NCBI GenBank assembly: GCA_902598425.1
Contig: CACKBK010000005.1
Span: 1 to 58,798 of the forward strand
Direction: 5' to 3'
DNA length: 58,798 bases
Source of the DNA: an uncultured Pelagibacteraceae bacterium
Lineage (GTDB): Bacteria; Pseudomonadota; Alphaproteobacteria; Pelagibacterales; Pelagibacteraceae
Positions 1 to 8,158 of this stretch are shown in pieces. The stretch's first letter is position 1; each line of letters opens with the position of its first letter. The translations under genes and the position numbers were made by a program. The notes under the pieces are model-generated. The model ran no database searches. It had not been told where the DNA came from and was given only the letters and a program-made list of their open reading frames with translations.

Positions 1-11
1 AAAATTTTTTA

Positions 12-1874
12 TTAGTCTGTTTCTAATTGATCTAAAAGTACAGTAGAATACTTATTGCTACTTTTTAATTTATTATAGGCAACTTTAGTATTTCTACAAA
101 ATAATTGCATAGTTGAATCATTTCCTAACTCTGCAAGCTCTGTATTAGAATATGATGTACTAAAAAAACCTTGTTTAGTAAATTTAATTTTTTTACTTTT
201 TAAAATATTGCTTACTAATGGTGAAGCCACGGCAAAATTTACATTTTCAGGAACATAACCAGATTCTTTTGCCATTAGTAATTTATTTAATCCAGCTGAT
301 GCAATTCCTATCAATTCACCATTTACATTTAAAACAGGACCACCACTATTTCCCGGTTGAAGAGCAGCATCTATTTGAATTTGACCAATGTTGTTGTTTA
401 TCCCACTTAATGAACTAACTATACCTCTTGTTATTTTAACACTGTCACTTAATTTTCCAGCAAGAGGGTATCCAACAGCTATAACGTCTTCACCTAATTT
501 AGCTCCATCTTCATTTATTTTAATATAATTCTTAGATCTATAATCTGTTTTTAAAACTGCAACATCATTAGTTATGTCAGTCGCAATTACTTTAAACAAA
601 GTTTCTTCACCATTAATAACTGCAACAGTTTGCTTGCAAATTTCTATTACATGATTATTTGTCAAAGCATAACCTTGATTATTTATATAAAATCCACTTC
701 CACTTCCTATTGTAATTAATGAGCTATCTACTTCTGAAGATACTTTAGTTTTGGGTTTTTTTGCTTGAGCAGTCTTAGGTGGTTCTTCAACTGGTTTAAT
801 ATCCTCTAATTCTTTTGATGCATAAAGCCTTTTTGGTTTAAACATTATTGCACTGTAAATTTTTTTGTCCCCATTATTTACTGTTGCGTTTCTATTTTTC
901 CAATCAAAATCTACAAAAAAATTATTCTTTGTGTCTTCACGAGGTTTCATAATTTTAAAAGTCATTCTACTAGATGAATAAGGCTGCCAATGAATATAAT
1001 ATAATTTCTTTGAGTAAGCGTCAGATGCTTCATCAATCATACTAGAAGTTGTAACTCTTAAATTTCCATCATAAAAACCGTCCTCGTTTCTATCGTTAAG
1101 GAAGAATTTAAATTCATTTCCAATTTCTAAACCTTTGTTTATTAATGTTGCAGCTAAATCAATTGCTTTCTGCTTTTGATCTGCAATTCTTTTTTCCTCT
1201 TTTATTTTCTTTTTTTTATCTGCTCTTGCGGTTTTAATACTATAATCCTTATATGATACGTAAGCAGCGCCAGATACATTTTGATTTTTTCCATCGAAAT
1301 TGCCTGGAATCCTCTCGTTAAACACAAATTTTCTCGATCCAAATCCTGATCTGCAATAGTGATCTTCTAAATATATCCCCTTATCATAAATTTCAAATCC
1401 ACCACAAAATTTAATATTAAGAATGTTGTTATTAACATTTTTATTAAGATATTTTTTATACTGTTTATATTTTTTTTTTAAAAATTTATCTCTTATTTTG
1501 TCTTCTGTTTTTTCAGGCTTCTTAGTTGCATCAGAAATGAGATAATCAATAAATTTTTTCTTTGCATCGTCCAAATTTTTAGCACATATATATCTAATAT
1601 AATTTCTATCTTCTCCGATATATTTTCGCAACGGCACATAATCTGACAAAATATGGAATGTATCTTTTGATCTAGAAGAACAGTATTCAGTTGCGAGATA
1701 TGGATTCAATAAAAAATCTTTATTGTATCCCCAATTAGCCCAATTTTCATTGTTGGTATAAATCCAAATTTCATCCTCGTTTATACTTTCTACTTGTTCA
1801 AGCGCATTTGCTTTAAAGTTATTATTGATACTTAATATTATTAATAAAATTACGACCCAAAAAAGTCTTTTCAT
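12..1874 (-). CDS. Secreted trypsin-like serine protease (S1C/Deg-type) with long N-terminal region
   Basis: This is a 620-aa secreted serine endopeptidase. Residues 1-24 form a signal peptide ending in ANA. The C-terminal third is a trypsin-fold domain of the HtrA/Deg type: His408 in TNNHVIE, Asp437 in NDVAVLK and Ser510 in PGNSGGP make a complete catalytic triad. No PDZ domain follows, unlike DegP. Residues 25 to about 370 match nothing I recognise; they are rich in Lys, Asn and Tyr, hold several cysteines and include a charged helical stretch near 220-245. A periplasmic or surface quality-control role is likely but the substrate is unknown. The start is fixed by the signal peptide, and a TATAAT lies 6 bases before the ATG. 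tRNA-Glu is the nearest upstream gene. Confidence 0.85.
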   Translation of the reverse strand: MKRLFWVVILLIILSINNNFKANALEQVESINEDEIWIYTNNENWANWGYNKDFLLNPYLATEYCSSRSKDTFHILSDYVPLRKYIGEDRNYIRYICAKNLDDAKKKFIDYLISDATKKPEKTEDKIRDKFLKKKYKQYKKYLNKNVNNNILNIKFCGGFEIYDKGIYLEDHYCRSGFGSRKFVFNERIPGNFDGKNQNVSGAAYVSYKDYSIKTARADKKKKIKEEKRIADQKQKAIDLAATLINKGLEIGNEFKFFLNDRNEDGFYDGNLRVTTSSMIDEASDAYSKKLYYIHWQPYSSSRMTFKIMKPREDTKNNFFVDFDWKNRNATVNNGDKKIYSAIMFKPKRLYASKELEDIKPVEEPPKTAQAKKPKTKVSSEVDSSLITIGSGSGFYINNQGYALTNNHVIEICKQTVAVINGEETLFKVIATDITNDVAVLKTDYRSKNYIKINEDGAKLGEDVIAVGYPLAGKLSDSVKITRGIVSSLSGINNNIGQIQIDAALQPGNSGGPVLNVNGELIGIASAGLNKLLMAKESGYVPENVNFAVASPLVSNILKSKKIKFTKQGFFSTSYSNTELAELGNDSTMQLFCRNTKVAYNKLKSSNKYSTVLLDQLETD

Positions 1875-1880
1875 TATTTT

Positions 1881-1886
1881 ATTATA
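1881..1886 (-). promoter_or_regulatory. -10 box placed for a leaderless protease transcript
   Basis: On the minus strand TATAAT is followed by exactly 6 bases and then the ATG of the protease gene at 1874. At that spacing a sigma-70 transcript would begin at or next to the A of the start codon. No good -35 hexamer is visible, because the region 17 bases upstream is the GC-rich inverted repeat at 1892-1908. Confidence 0.45.
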
Positions 1887-1891
1887 TCATT

Positions 1892-1908
1892 GCGCCCACA
1901 GGGCGCCC
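1892..1908. repeat. GC-rich inverted repeat upstream of the protease promoter
   Basis: GCGCCC-ACA-GGGCGC is a perfect 6-bp stem with a 3-base spacer, and GGGCGCCC (1901-1908) is itself an 8-bp palindrome. It is strikingly GC-rich in an AT-rich setting. No T-run follows on either strand, so it is not a standard intrinsic terminator. It sits just upstream of the -10 box and could be an operator or an RNA hairpin after tRNA-Glu. Confidence 0.5.
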
Positions 1909-1943
1909 ATAGAGAATTTTTAAGCATTATTATTTAAATAAGT

Positions 1944-1961
1944 GTTGCTGTATCTAGCAAC
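1944..1961 (-). terminator. Weak hairpin just after tRNA-Glu
   Basis: GTTGCT and AGCAAC form a 6-bp stem with a 6-base loop, starting 4 bases past the encoded CCA of tRNA-Glu. The following bases on the minus strand (ACTTATTTAAAT) are AT-rich but not a T-run. It may end the tRNA transcript or serve as a processing signal. Confidence 0.3.
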
Positions 1962-1964
1962 TAG

Positions 1965-2039
1965 TGGCGGTCCCTAGGGGAATCGAACCCCTCTTTCATG
2001 GATGAAAACCATGTGTCCTAACCGATAGACGAAGGGACC
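1965..2039 (-). tRNA. tRNA-Glu (anticodon TTC)
   Basis: A full cloverleaf can be drawn: acceptor GGTCCCT/AGGGACC, anticodon stem CATGG/CCATG around the loop TTTTCAT with anticodon TTC, a T-arm with GGTTCGATTCC, discriminator G and encoded CCA. It lies 35 bases downstream of glpX on the same strand, so it may be partly co-transcribed with it. Confidence 0.95.
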
Positions 2040-2074
2040 AAACTCCGATCTTTTATTGTATAAAGATATCTTAA

Positions 2075-3022
2075 TCAAGTTTTTATAGTGTCCTCTTGTA
2101 CTAATATTTTATTTAAATTTGAGCTTTTATGAGTAATTAAAGTTTCTGTAATATACTTATTTCCTTTTATTTTTACCCCATTTACAAGATCACCCGATGT
2201 TATACCAGTTGCACAAAATATCGAGTCTCCTTTAATAATATCTTCTATCTCATATTTTTTACTAAAATCTGTAATACCCATAGTTTTAGCTCTATTGATG
2301 CTTTCTTTAGTATCAAATAAAAACTTACCCTGAAAATAACATCCAAGTGAGTCTAGCGCTGCAGCGGCTAGAACACCTTCGGGACCGCCGCCAATACCCA
2401 AAAATATATCGACTTTGTATTTTTTGTTAGACACAAGTAATGCACCTGAGACATCACCATCACTTATAAGTTTTATTTTAACTTTTAGTTCTTTTAATTT
2501 ATCAATTATTTTTTTATGTCTTGGCCTATCTAAAATACATGCTGTCAATTGTTTTATGTCTTTATTTAAGAATTCAGCTAAATTTTTAATATTTTTTTCC
2601 GTATCAAAGTCGATATCTACAATTCCTTTTTGGTTTGTATTTATAGCAATTTTATTCATATATGTTTCAGGTGCATGAAACAAGTTATTAACTTTTGAAA
2701 CAGCAATTACAGATAATGCACCAGGCAAATTATTAGCAGCAAAATTTGTGCCTTCAAGTGGATCAACGGCTATATCTAAGTCTGGACCTTTGCCATTTCC
2801 TAATTTTTCACCTATATATAACATTGGTGCTTCATCTAATTCACCCTCACCAATCACTATTGTACCTCTCATGCTAATTTTATTTAGTTCGCTTCTCATA
2901 TTATCTACAGCTGCCTTATCTGCGGCTTTTTTATCTTTTTTACCCAAATAAGGAATTGTTGAAATTGCTGCTCTTGAGGTAATTTTTGCAAATAGATTTA
3001 TATATTTTTCGTCTAAACTCAT
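2075..3022 (-). CDS. glpX: Fructose-1,6-bisphosphatase class II
   Basis: This 315-aa cytoplasmic enzyme removes the 1-phosphate of fructose 1,6-bisphosphate in gluconeogenesis. Class II (GlpX) hallmarks are present: GEGELDEAPML at 58-68, the metal and phosphate motif DPLEGT at 87-92, and GGGPEGVLAAAA near 210-220. Length is typical for the family. Its ATG overlaps the end of the upstream transporter gene by 4 bases, so the two are translated together. In some bacteria GlpX also acts on sedoheptulose bisphosphate; the sequence does not decide this. Confidence 0.95.
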   Translation of the reverse strand: MSLDEKYINLFAKITSRAAISTIPYLGKKDKKAADKAAVDNMRSELNKISMRGTIVIGEGELDEAPMLYIGEKLGNGKGPDLDIAVDPLEGTNFAANNLPGALSVIAVSKVNNLFHAPETYMNKIAINTNQKGIVDIDFDTEKNIKNLAEFLNKDIKQLTACILDRPRHKKIIDKLKELKVKIKLISDGDVSGALLVSNKKYKVDIFLGIGGGPEGVLAAAALDSLGCYFQGKFLFDTKESINRAKTMGITDFSKKYEIEDIIKGDSIFCATGITSGDLVNGVKIKGNKYITETLITHKSSNLNKILVQEDTIKT

Positions 3023-4014
3023 TGAGCTTGTGTTTCAATTTTATTTTGAGCTTTTAATTTAGCCTCAAACTCACTGAGTCTTTTCCAAACAGAAATTAAT
3101 TCTACTATAATTGGCCAACTTCTAACTAAATATTGTAATGATGTTTCAACACGTCCAAAGGCTCTTATAATTTGTTGAACAAATCCTAATGTAATAGCAC
3201 CTGTTACAATTGTAGGAGCTAAAGCCAAATATGGAACAATTACCATACCTTGAAGATAGCTCCATTTTACAGCATTAAAATATAAATAATGAAAGTACAT
3301 TTTATAATGTATTTTTCTTACACCTCCATAAAGATCTGTTATTCTTTGTGGTTTCGCATTCTCTTTAAAGTCTTCACCTAAAACTAATTCTTTTCTATAT
3401 GCAGCCTCCTCTTTTTGAATATCGTATTCAATTCCAGGAAGTTTGATACCTACTGATGCTAAAAGCACTGTCCCTCCTAGCGCTGATATAATTGCAACCC
3501 AAACTAAAGCATGTTCAACTTCGCCAATCCATGGGAGTACTGTTATACTTTTTGAAAGCTCCCACAATATTGGAGTAAAAGCTATCAAGGTCATTAAGCT
3601 ACGCAACAATTCAGCACCTAAACCCTCCATTATTCTTGCAAATTTTAAAGTATCTTCTTGAACTCGTTGGGAAGCTCCCTCTATTGAGGATGCTTTATCC
3701 CAGGCATCATGATAAAAATCTGCCATTGCAGTTCTCCATCTAAAAGTCCAATGGCTAGTAAAATAATCACTGAAAATTACAACCAAAATATAGACTGCAG
3801 CAATTTTTGCAAATGTGAATAAATAAGCAATAAACTCTTTTTCTGAAACAGCACCTGGTTCAGCTAAAGCCTTTTGTAAAGTATCATAAAATTCACCAAA
3901 CCACTCATTAATTCTGACGTCCAATGAAACCTGATACCAAGTTGCAAATAAAATGAGGAGTGTTCCTCCTATACTCCAAGTAAACCACCTTTTATCTGTA
4001 AAAAATTTGAACAT
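3019..4014 (-). CDS. SbmA/BacA-like inner-membrane transporter
   Basis: This 331-aa integral membrane protein resembles the SbmA/BacA family, which imports antimicrobial peptides and related bulky solutes in a proton-dependent way and supports very-long-chain lipid modification in rhizobia. Supporting stretches are HWTFRWRTAMADFYHDAW, PGIEYDIQKEEAAYRKELVLGED and RWSYLQG-like sequence followed by the FGRVETSLQYLVRSWP block. It is shorter than E. coli SbmA (about 400 aa) and seems to lack the first membrane segments, as short SbmA-like members do. It overlaps glpX by 4 bases and the NDUFS4-like gene by 1. The substrate cannot be told from sequence. Confidence 0.8.
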   Translation of the reverse strand: MFKFFTDKRWFTWSIGGTLLILFATWYQVSLDVRINEWFGEFYDTLQKALAEPGAVSEKEFIAYLFTFAKIAAVYILVVIFSDYFTSHWTFRWRTAMADFYHDAWDKASSIEGASQRVQEDTLKFARIMEGLGAELLRSLMTLIAFTPILWELSKSITVLPWIGEVEHALVWVAIISALGGTVLLASVGIKLPGIEYDIQKEEAAYRKELVLGEDFKENAKPQRITDLYGGVRKIHYKMYFHYLYFNAVKWSYLQGMVIVPYLALAPTIVTGAITLGFVQQIIRAFGRVETSLQYLVRSWPIIVELISVWKRLSEFEAKLKAQNKIETQAQ

Positions 4015-4295
4015 TATTTAATAAAATTATCTGAGTAAGATTTTTTGTTAACCTTTTTTATTTTTGGTTCAATTACTTCATAATCTAATTTATTTTTCTT
4101 TGCATATTTAATGGCATTTTCTTTATTGGTAAATTCTAACTTAACTTCAGAAAGTGTATGGGTTGAACTTTCCCATCCCATTAATGGATTTACTCCACTT
4201 TTTTTTGATATAAATTCTAATATCCAACTTTTAGTTTTTCCTAACCCAGATTGCATGGACGTTTTAGCTGGTTTATAAATTTTTACTTTATTCAT
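4014..4295 (-). CDS. NDUFS4-like complex I accessory subunit
   Basis: This 93-aa protein matches the ETC complex I conserved region (NDUFS4 family): PLMGWESSTHTLSEVKLEFTNKENAIKYAKK is the core of that domain. In alphaproteobacteria and mitochondria this peripheral subunit binds the NADH dehydrogenase arm of respiratory complex I. There is no signal peptide or membrane segment, which fits the cytoplasmic arm. The nuo operon is not in the window. The ATG lies only 7 bases past the CCA end of tRNA-Pro, so its message probably arises from the tRNA transcript. Confidence 0.85.
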   Translation of the reverse strand: MNKVKIYKPAKTSMQSGLGKTKSWILEFISKKSGVNPLMGWESSTHTLSEVKLEFTNKENAIKYAKKNKLDYEVIEPKIKKVNKKSYSDNFIK

Positions 4296-4302
4296 AATTT
4301 AA

Positions 4303-4379
<77 letters not shown>

Positions 4380-4462
4380 AGATGAATACTAATATAGTAG
4401 ATAATGTGAATTTCAAAGGATAAATAATAGCAAATTTGAAGAATTTTAAATAAAATCTGCTA

Positions 4463-4468
4463 TATAAA
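4463..4468 (+). promoter_or_regulatory. -10-like box close to the zinc-ribbon gene start
   Basis: TATAAA is followed by 5 bases and then the ATG at 4474. The spacing suits a transcript with no leader or a 1-2 base leader. No Shine-Dalgarno sequence is present. Confidence 0.35.
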
Positions 4469-4473
4469 TAAGT

Positions 4474-4902
4474 ATGATAATTACATGTCCTTGTGAAAAG
4501 AAACAATTTGAAATTGACGACAAATTAATACCGGAAAAAGGAAAATTATTACAGTGTGGTTCATGTGATCGTAAATGGTTTTTCAAAAAGACTATTGAAG
4601 TAAAAAAAAAAATTGAAAGAATATCTACAAAAACAAAAACTAACAAAATACCCAAAGAAACCGAAGATATTATAATTGAAGCAGAGAAAAATAATTCAAA
4701 AGTAGAAAATTTAAAAAAAATTAACTTACCAATTTTAAATTTACTTTTAATTACATTGATTAGTTTTGCTGCATTAATAATATTTTTAGATACCTTTAAA
4801 ATTCAAATAAATAATTTTGTTCCTGGTTTTGAATTTTTGCTTGAAAATTTCTATGAAACTCTTAAAGATTTCTATTTATTTACAATAGATTTAATAAAGT
4901 AA
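4474..4902 (+). CDS. MJ0042-type zinc-ribbon single-span membrane protein
   Basis: This 142-aa protein begins with a small zinc-ribbon: Cys5 and Cys7 (CPC) pair with Cys28 and Cys31 (CGSC), the pattern of MJ0042-type zinc-finger domains common at the N-terminus of alphaproteobacterial membrane proteins. A charged Lys/Glu linker follows (about 40-85), then one membrane segment near 86-107. The zinc-ribbon would be cytoplasmic. The cellular role is not known. Its stop codon overlaps the nhaA start by 1 base, so the two genes form a small operon. Confidence 0.7.
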   Translation: MIITCPCEKKQFEIDDKLIPEKGKLLQCGSCDRKWFFKKTIEVKKKIERISTKTKTNKIPKETEDIIIEAEKNNSKVENLKKINLPILNLLLITLISFAALIIFLDTFKIQINNFVPGFEFLLENFYETLKDFYLFTIDLIK

Positions 4903-6074
4903 TGATAAATTATATCTCAAAACCATTCAAATGGTTCTTTAAACTAGAAGCAGCTAGCGGGCTAGTTTTATTATTCAGCGCAATATTTGCTTTAATTATC
5001 AGTAACTCTTCATATGCTGATTTGTATTTTTCAACTTTAGAAAAATATTTATTTATTGGATTTAATGAAATTGGTTTGAAGCTAAGTATATTGCATTGGA
5101 TTAATGATGCTTTAATGGCCATCTTTTTCTTTTTTGTTACACTTGAAATTAAAAGAGAATTTTTACAAGGCGAGCTTTCTAATTTTAAACAAGCATTGTT
5201 ACCAATAATTGCTGCAATCGGGGGAATGGTTGTACCTGCCCTATTTTACGTTATTATAAATTTTGGAGACCCGGAAACTTTGAACGGTTGGGCAATTCCA
5301 TCTGCAACTGATATCGCTTTCTCTTTAGGAGTTTTGTCATTACTTGGAAAAAGAGTACCTATATCCCTTAAAGTTTTTTTAACTGCTCTAGCTATTATTG
5401 ATGACTTAGGTGCTATTTTAATAATTGCTATATTTTATTCTGGTGATCTAAATATTGTTTATCTATCTTTAATGTCTATTGCTTTTATTTTATTATTATT
5501 AATTAATAAATTTAACATAAAGAAATTTTTACCATACCTAATAGTTGGTTTAGCGCTATGGGACTTTACTCACAATTCTGGAATTCATGCAACAATAGCG
5601 GGCGTACTTTTAGCAATGACAATTCCACATAGAAAAAAAGAAAAAGATTTTTCTTTACTTTTAAAAATTGAACACGCAATAAGTCCCTATGTTGCTTTTG
5701 GTATAATGCCGTTATTTGCATTTGCTAATGCAGGTGTCTCATTAGAAGGCTTATCTTTTTCATCGTTGATGGATAAGGTACCCTTAGGAATTGTTTTAGG
5801 TTTATTTGTCGGTAAACAATTAGGAGTATTTGTTTTTTCATATGTTTCAATAAAATTAAAAATTGCTCAAATGCCAAACAATTCAAACTGGTTTAATTTT
5901 TATGGTGTTGGTATTTTAACAGGAATAGGTTTCACCATGAGTTTATTCGTTGGTAATTTAGCTTTTGTTGAAAATATGCAATACATGGACGGTGTTAAAA
6001 TTGGAGTTTTAACTGGGTCACTATTATCCACTTTAGCTGGATACTTTCTGATATTACTTACACCAAATAAATAA
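4902..6074 (+). CDS. nhaA: Na+/H+ antiporter NhaA
   Basis: This 390-aa, roughly 12-span inner-membrane protein exchanges sodium for protons in pH and salt homeostasis. The hallmark ion-binding pair Asp167-Asp168 in LAIIDDLGAILI aligns with Asp163/164 of E. coli NhaA. GFTMSLFVGNLAF near the C-terminus and IPSATDIAFSLGVL before the Asp pair are also family blocks. Length matches the family. It is translationally coupled to the zinc-ribbon gene and followed 9 bases later by the glutathione peroxidase gene. Confidence 0.97.
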   Translation: MINYISKPFKWFFKLEAASGLVLLFSAIFALIISNSSYADLYFSTLEKYLFIGFNEIGLKLSILHWINDALMAIFFFFVTLEIKREFLQGELSNFKQALLPIIAAIGGMVVPALFYVIINFGDPETLNGWAIPSATDIAFSLGVLSLLGKRVPISLKVFLTALAIIDDLGAILIIAIFYSGDLNIVYLSLMSIAFILLLLINKFNIKKFLPYLIVGLALWDFTHNSGIHATIAGVLLAMTIPHRKKEKDFSLLLKIEHAISPYVAFGIMPLFAFANAGVSLEGLSFSSLMDKVPLGIVLGLFVGKQLGVFVFSYVSIKLKIAQMPNNSNWFNFYGVGILTGIGFTMSLFVGNLAFVENMQYMDGVKIGVLTGSLLSTLAGYFLILLTPNK

Positions 6075-6083
6075 TATAATTGT

Positions 6084-6629
6084 ATGAAATTAAAAATTTT
6101 TACTATTTTAATTATATTTATGTTTTTCAGTAAGAAAGGCTTCTCAGAAAACTACGATAAAGTATTATATGATTTTAAAATCGAAAGTATAACTGGAGAA
6201 GTAATTGATTTAAATGAATTTCAAAATAAAGTCGTACTTATAACAAATACAGCAAGTTATTGTGGTTTTACTAAACAGTATTCTGATTTACAAAAATTGT
6301 GGCAAAAATATAAAGAAGAAGGTCTTATTGTTTTAGGCGTACCCTCAAATAGCTTTAATCAAGAGAAAAGCAATGAAAAAGATGTTAAAGATTTTTGTGA
6401 GGTAAACTTTAATATTAATTTTCCTATGACGAAAATAACTGAAGTTAAGGGTGAAGATGCACACGAAATCTTTAAATGGGCAAAAAAAAATTATGGAAAA
6501 TCTGCTGTACCAAAATGGAATTTTCATAAAATTTTAATAAATAAAAAAGGAAAAATAGAGGATACGTTTGCATCCTTTACTAACCCTATGTCAAATAAGG
6601 TTACTTCAAAAATAGAGAGTTTATTATAA
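6084..6629 (+). CDS. Exported glutathione peroxidase-family protein
   Basis: This 181-aa thiol peroxidase has a signal peptide (about 1-21). The peroxidatic residue is Cys60 in NTASYCGFT, a cysteine rather than selenocysteine. The Gln of the usual catalytic tetrad is seen in PSNSFNQ and the Trp in KWNFHKILI. It probably reduces lipid or hydrogen peroxides in the periplasm, using thioredoxin-like donors as most Cys-type members do. It is the last gene of the nhaA run and overlaps the convergent MBL gene by 6 bases. Confidence 0.88.
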   Translation: MKLKIFTILIIFMFFSKKGFSENYDKVLYDFKIESITGEVIDLNEFQNKVVLITNTASYCGFTKQYSDLQKLWQKYKEEGLIVLGVPSNSFNQEKSNEKDVKDFCEVNFNINFPMTKITEVKGEDAHEIFKWAKKNYGKSAVPKWNFHKILINKKGKIEDTFASFTNPMSNKVTSKIESLL

Positions 6630-7394
6630 ATTTAAACACATCCCATCATATGCTGGTGTAACATTTTTATTAAGTTTCTTTTTAAGTTGTTTATAATCTA
6701 AATCTGAATGCAAATTTGTTAAAACTGCTTTTTTTGGTGAGAATTTTTTTATAAACTCCAAAGATTGATCAAGGTTTAAATGAGATGGATGGTTTCTATA
6801 CCACAAACAATCAATAATTAAATATTTTAGATTTTTGAAATATTTATAATCTTTCTTATAAATTTTACTAACATCACTTATATATGCTAATTTTTTATTA
6901 ATTATATAACATATACTATTAACATTTCCGTGTTCTACTTTAATGGGTCTTATACTTATCTTTTCGCTAGAATAATTCATTTTAAAAACTTTTTTAACTC
7001 TATTTAATTTTAAAATTGATGGATATTCTTTAGAACTGGATTTAAAACAATAAGAAAAATTTTTAAGAAGATATTTTCTTGTAGCATCATCAGCATAGAC
7101 ATCAATTGGTTTTTTGTTCTTTATAAAAAATACACGCAGATCATTTATACCGTGTGTTTGGTCAGCGTGCATATGAGAATAGAATACTTTATCAATAGAT
7201 TTAATTTTATTATTAATTAATTGGGTCCTAAGATCTGGAGAAGAATCAAATAGAATATTTATGTTTTTACTTAAAACTATCGCAGAACATCTTGTTCTAT
7301 AGTTTTTTTTATTTTTAGGATCACAATTTCCATAAAAGCCATCTGCACGTGGTACACCCATTGAACTACCACAACCTAAAATAATAAATTTCAT
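6624..7394 (-). CDS. MBL-fold metallo-hydrolase (PhnP/RNase Z-like)
   Basis: This 256-aa cytoplasmic protein has the metallo-beta-lactamase fold seen in PhnP-like phosphodiesterases: FIILGCGSSMGVPR at the N-terminus, the metal motif at 74-81, later conserved histidines (VEHGNVNS, LTNLHSDLD) and FDSSPDLR. The metal motif reads HMHADQTH, with Gln79 where most family members have the final His of HxHxDH. Phosphodiester or cyclic-phosphate hydrolysis is plausible; the substrate is unknown. It lies 2 bases after tatD at the end of the metG run. Confidence 0.8.
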   Translation of the reverse strand: MKFIILGCGSSMGVPRADGFYGNCDPKNKKNYRTRCSAIVLSKNINILFDSSPDLRTQLINNKIKSIDKVFYSHMHADQTHGINDLRVFFIKNKKPIDVYADDATRKYLLKNFSYCFKSSSKEYPSILKLNRVKKVFKMNYSSEKISIRPIKVEHGNVNSICYIINKKLAYISDVSKIYKKDYKYFKNLKYLIIDCLWYRNHPSHLNLDQSLEFIKKFSPKKAVLTNLHSDLDYKQLKKKLNKNVTPAYDGMCLNL

Positions 7395-7396
7395 TT

Positions 7397-8158
7397 TTAA
7401 TTAAAAAATAAATTATTAAAATTCTCAGTTGTCACTTTTATTAAATCTGAAGTTTTCATATTCTTTAATTGAGCTAGTTTTTCAGCGGTAAATTTAATAA
7501 AAGATGGCTCATTTTTTTTACCCCTATTAGGAACGGGTGATAAAAAAGGACTATCCGTTTCAATTAATAATTTTTCATTGGGAATTTTACAAAAAGTTTC
7601 TTGTAATTCTAATGAATTTTTGAATGTAATTATTCCACTAGCAGAAAAATAGGCTTTTAATGGCATTAATTGCTCCGCAAATGCTGATGATCCTGTGAAA
7701 CAATGCATTAAAATTTTAAGATCTTTATTATAGTTCTTTTTCAAAATTTCATAAGTTTCATTTTCTGCACTTCTTGAGTGCACAATAATAGGAATTTTTA
7801 GAGAGGAAGCAGCCTCGATATGATTTTGAAAACTCTCAATTTGTATATCTTTGTCACTATTATTATAATAAAAGTCTAATCCAGTTTCACCTACTCCAAT
7901 AATTTTATTATTAGATTTTACATTATTAATTATATCCTCTTTTTTAATAAAATTGTTTTTTGTTTCATGTGGATGAATACCAAATGTTCCAAATATAATT
8001 TCATCTCTTTTAACAATGTCTAAAATGTTGGAATAACCTTTAATATTAGTACAAATGGTTAAAATTTTTTCAATTCCAACGTCCTTAGATCTACTTAAGA
8101 CTTTGTCTAAATTTGAAAACAGGGGTTCATGATCTAGATGACAGTGTGAATCAATCAT
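7397..8158 (-). CDS. tatD: TatD-family metal-dependent hydrolase
   Basis: This 253-aa TIM-barrel protein belongs to the TatD DNase family. Visible metal ligands are MIDSHCHLDHE at the start, GVGETGLDFYY, IPIIVHSRSAENE, LMHCFTGS and LIETDSPFLSP. The family has 3'-5' exonuclease and AP-endonuclease activity on damaged DNA in E. coli. It overlaps metG by 8 bases; metG-tatD-MBL is a common alphaproteobacterial order. Confidence 0.93.
   Translation of the reverse strand: MIDSHCHLDHEPLFSNLDKVLSRSKDVGIEKILTICTNIKGYSNILDIVKRDEIIFGTFGIHPHETKNNFIKKEDIINNVKSNNKIIGVGETGLDFYYNNSDKDIQIESFQNHIEAASSLKIPIIVHSRSAENETYEILKKNYNKDLKILMHCFTGSSAFAEQLMPLKAYFSASGIITFKNSLELQETFCKIPNEKLLIETDSPFLSPVPNRGKKNEPSFIKFTAEKLAQLKNMKTSDLIKVTTENFNNLFFN

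Noticed and set aside
218-418. Plus-strand frame inside the protease gene
   Set aside because: It is antisense to the conserved catalytic domain, has no start signals and no recognisable domain.
2048-2067. Hairpin between glpX and tRNA-Glu
   Set aside because: ATCTTT/AAAGAT with an 8-base loop is all but AT-only, has no T-run and is expected often by chance in this composition.
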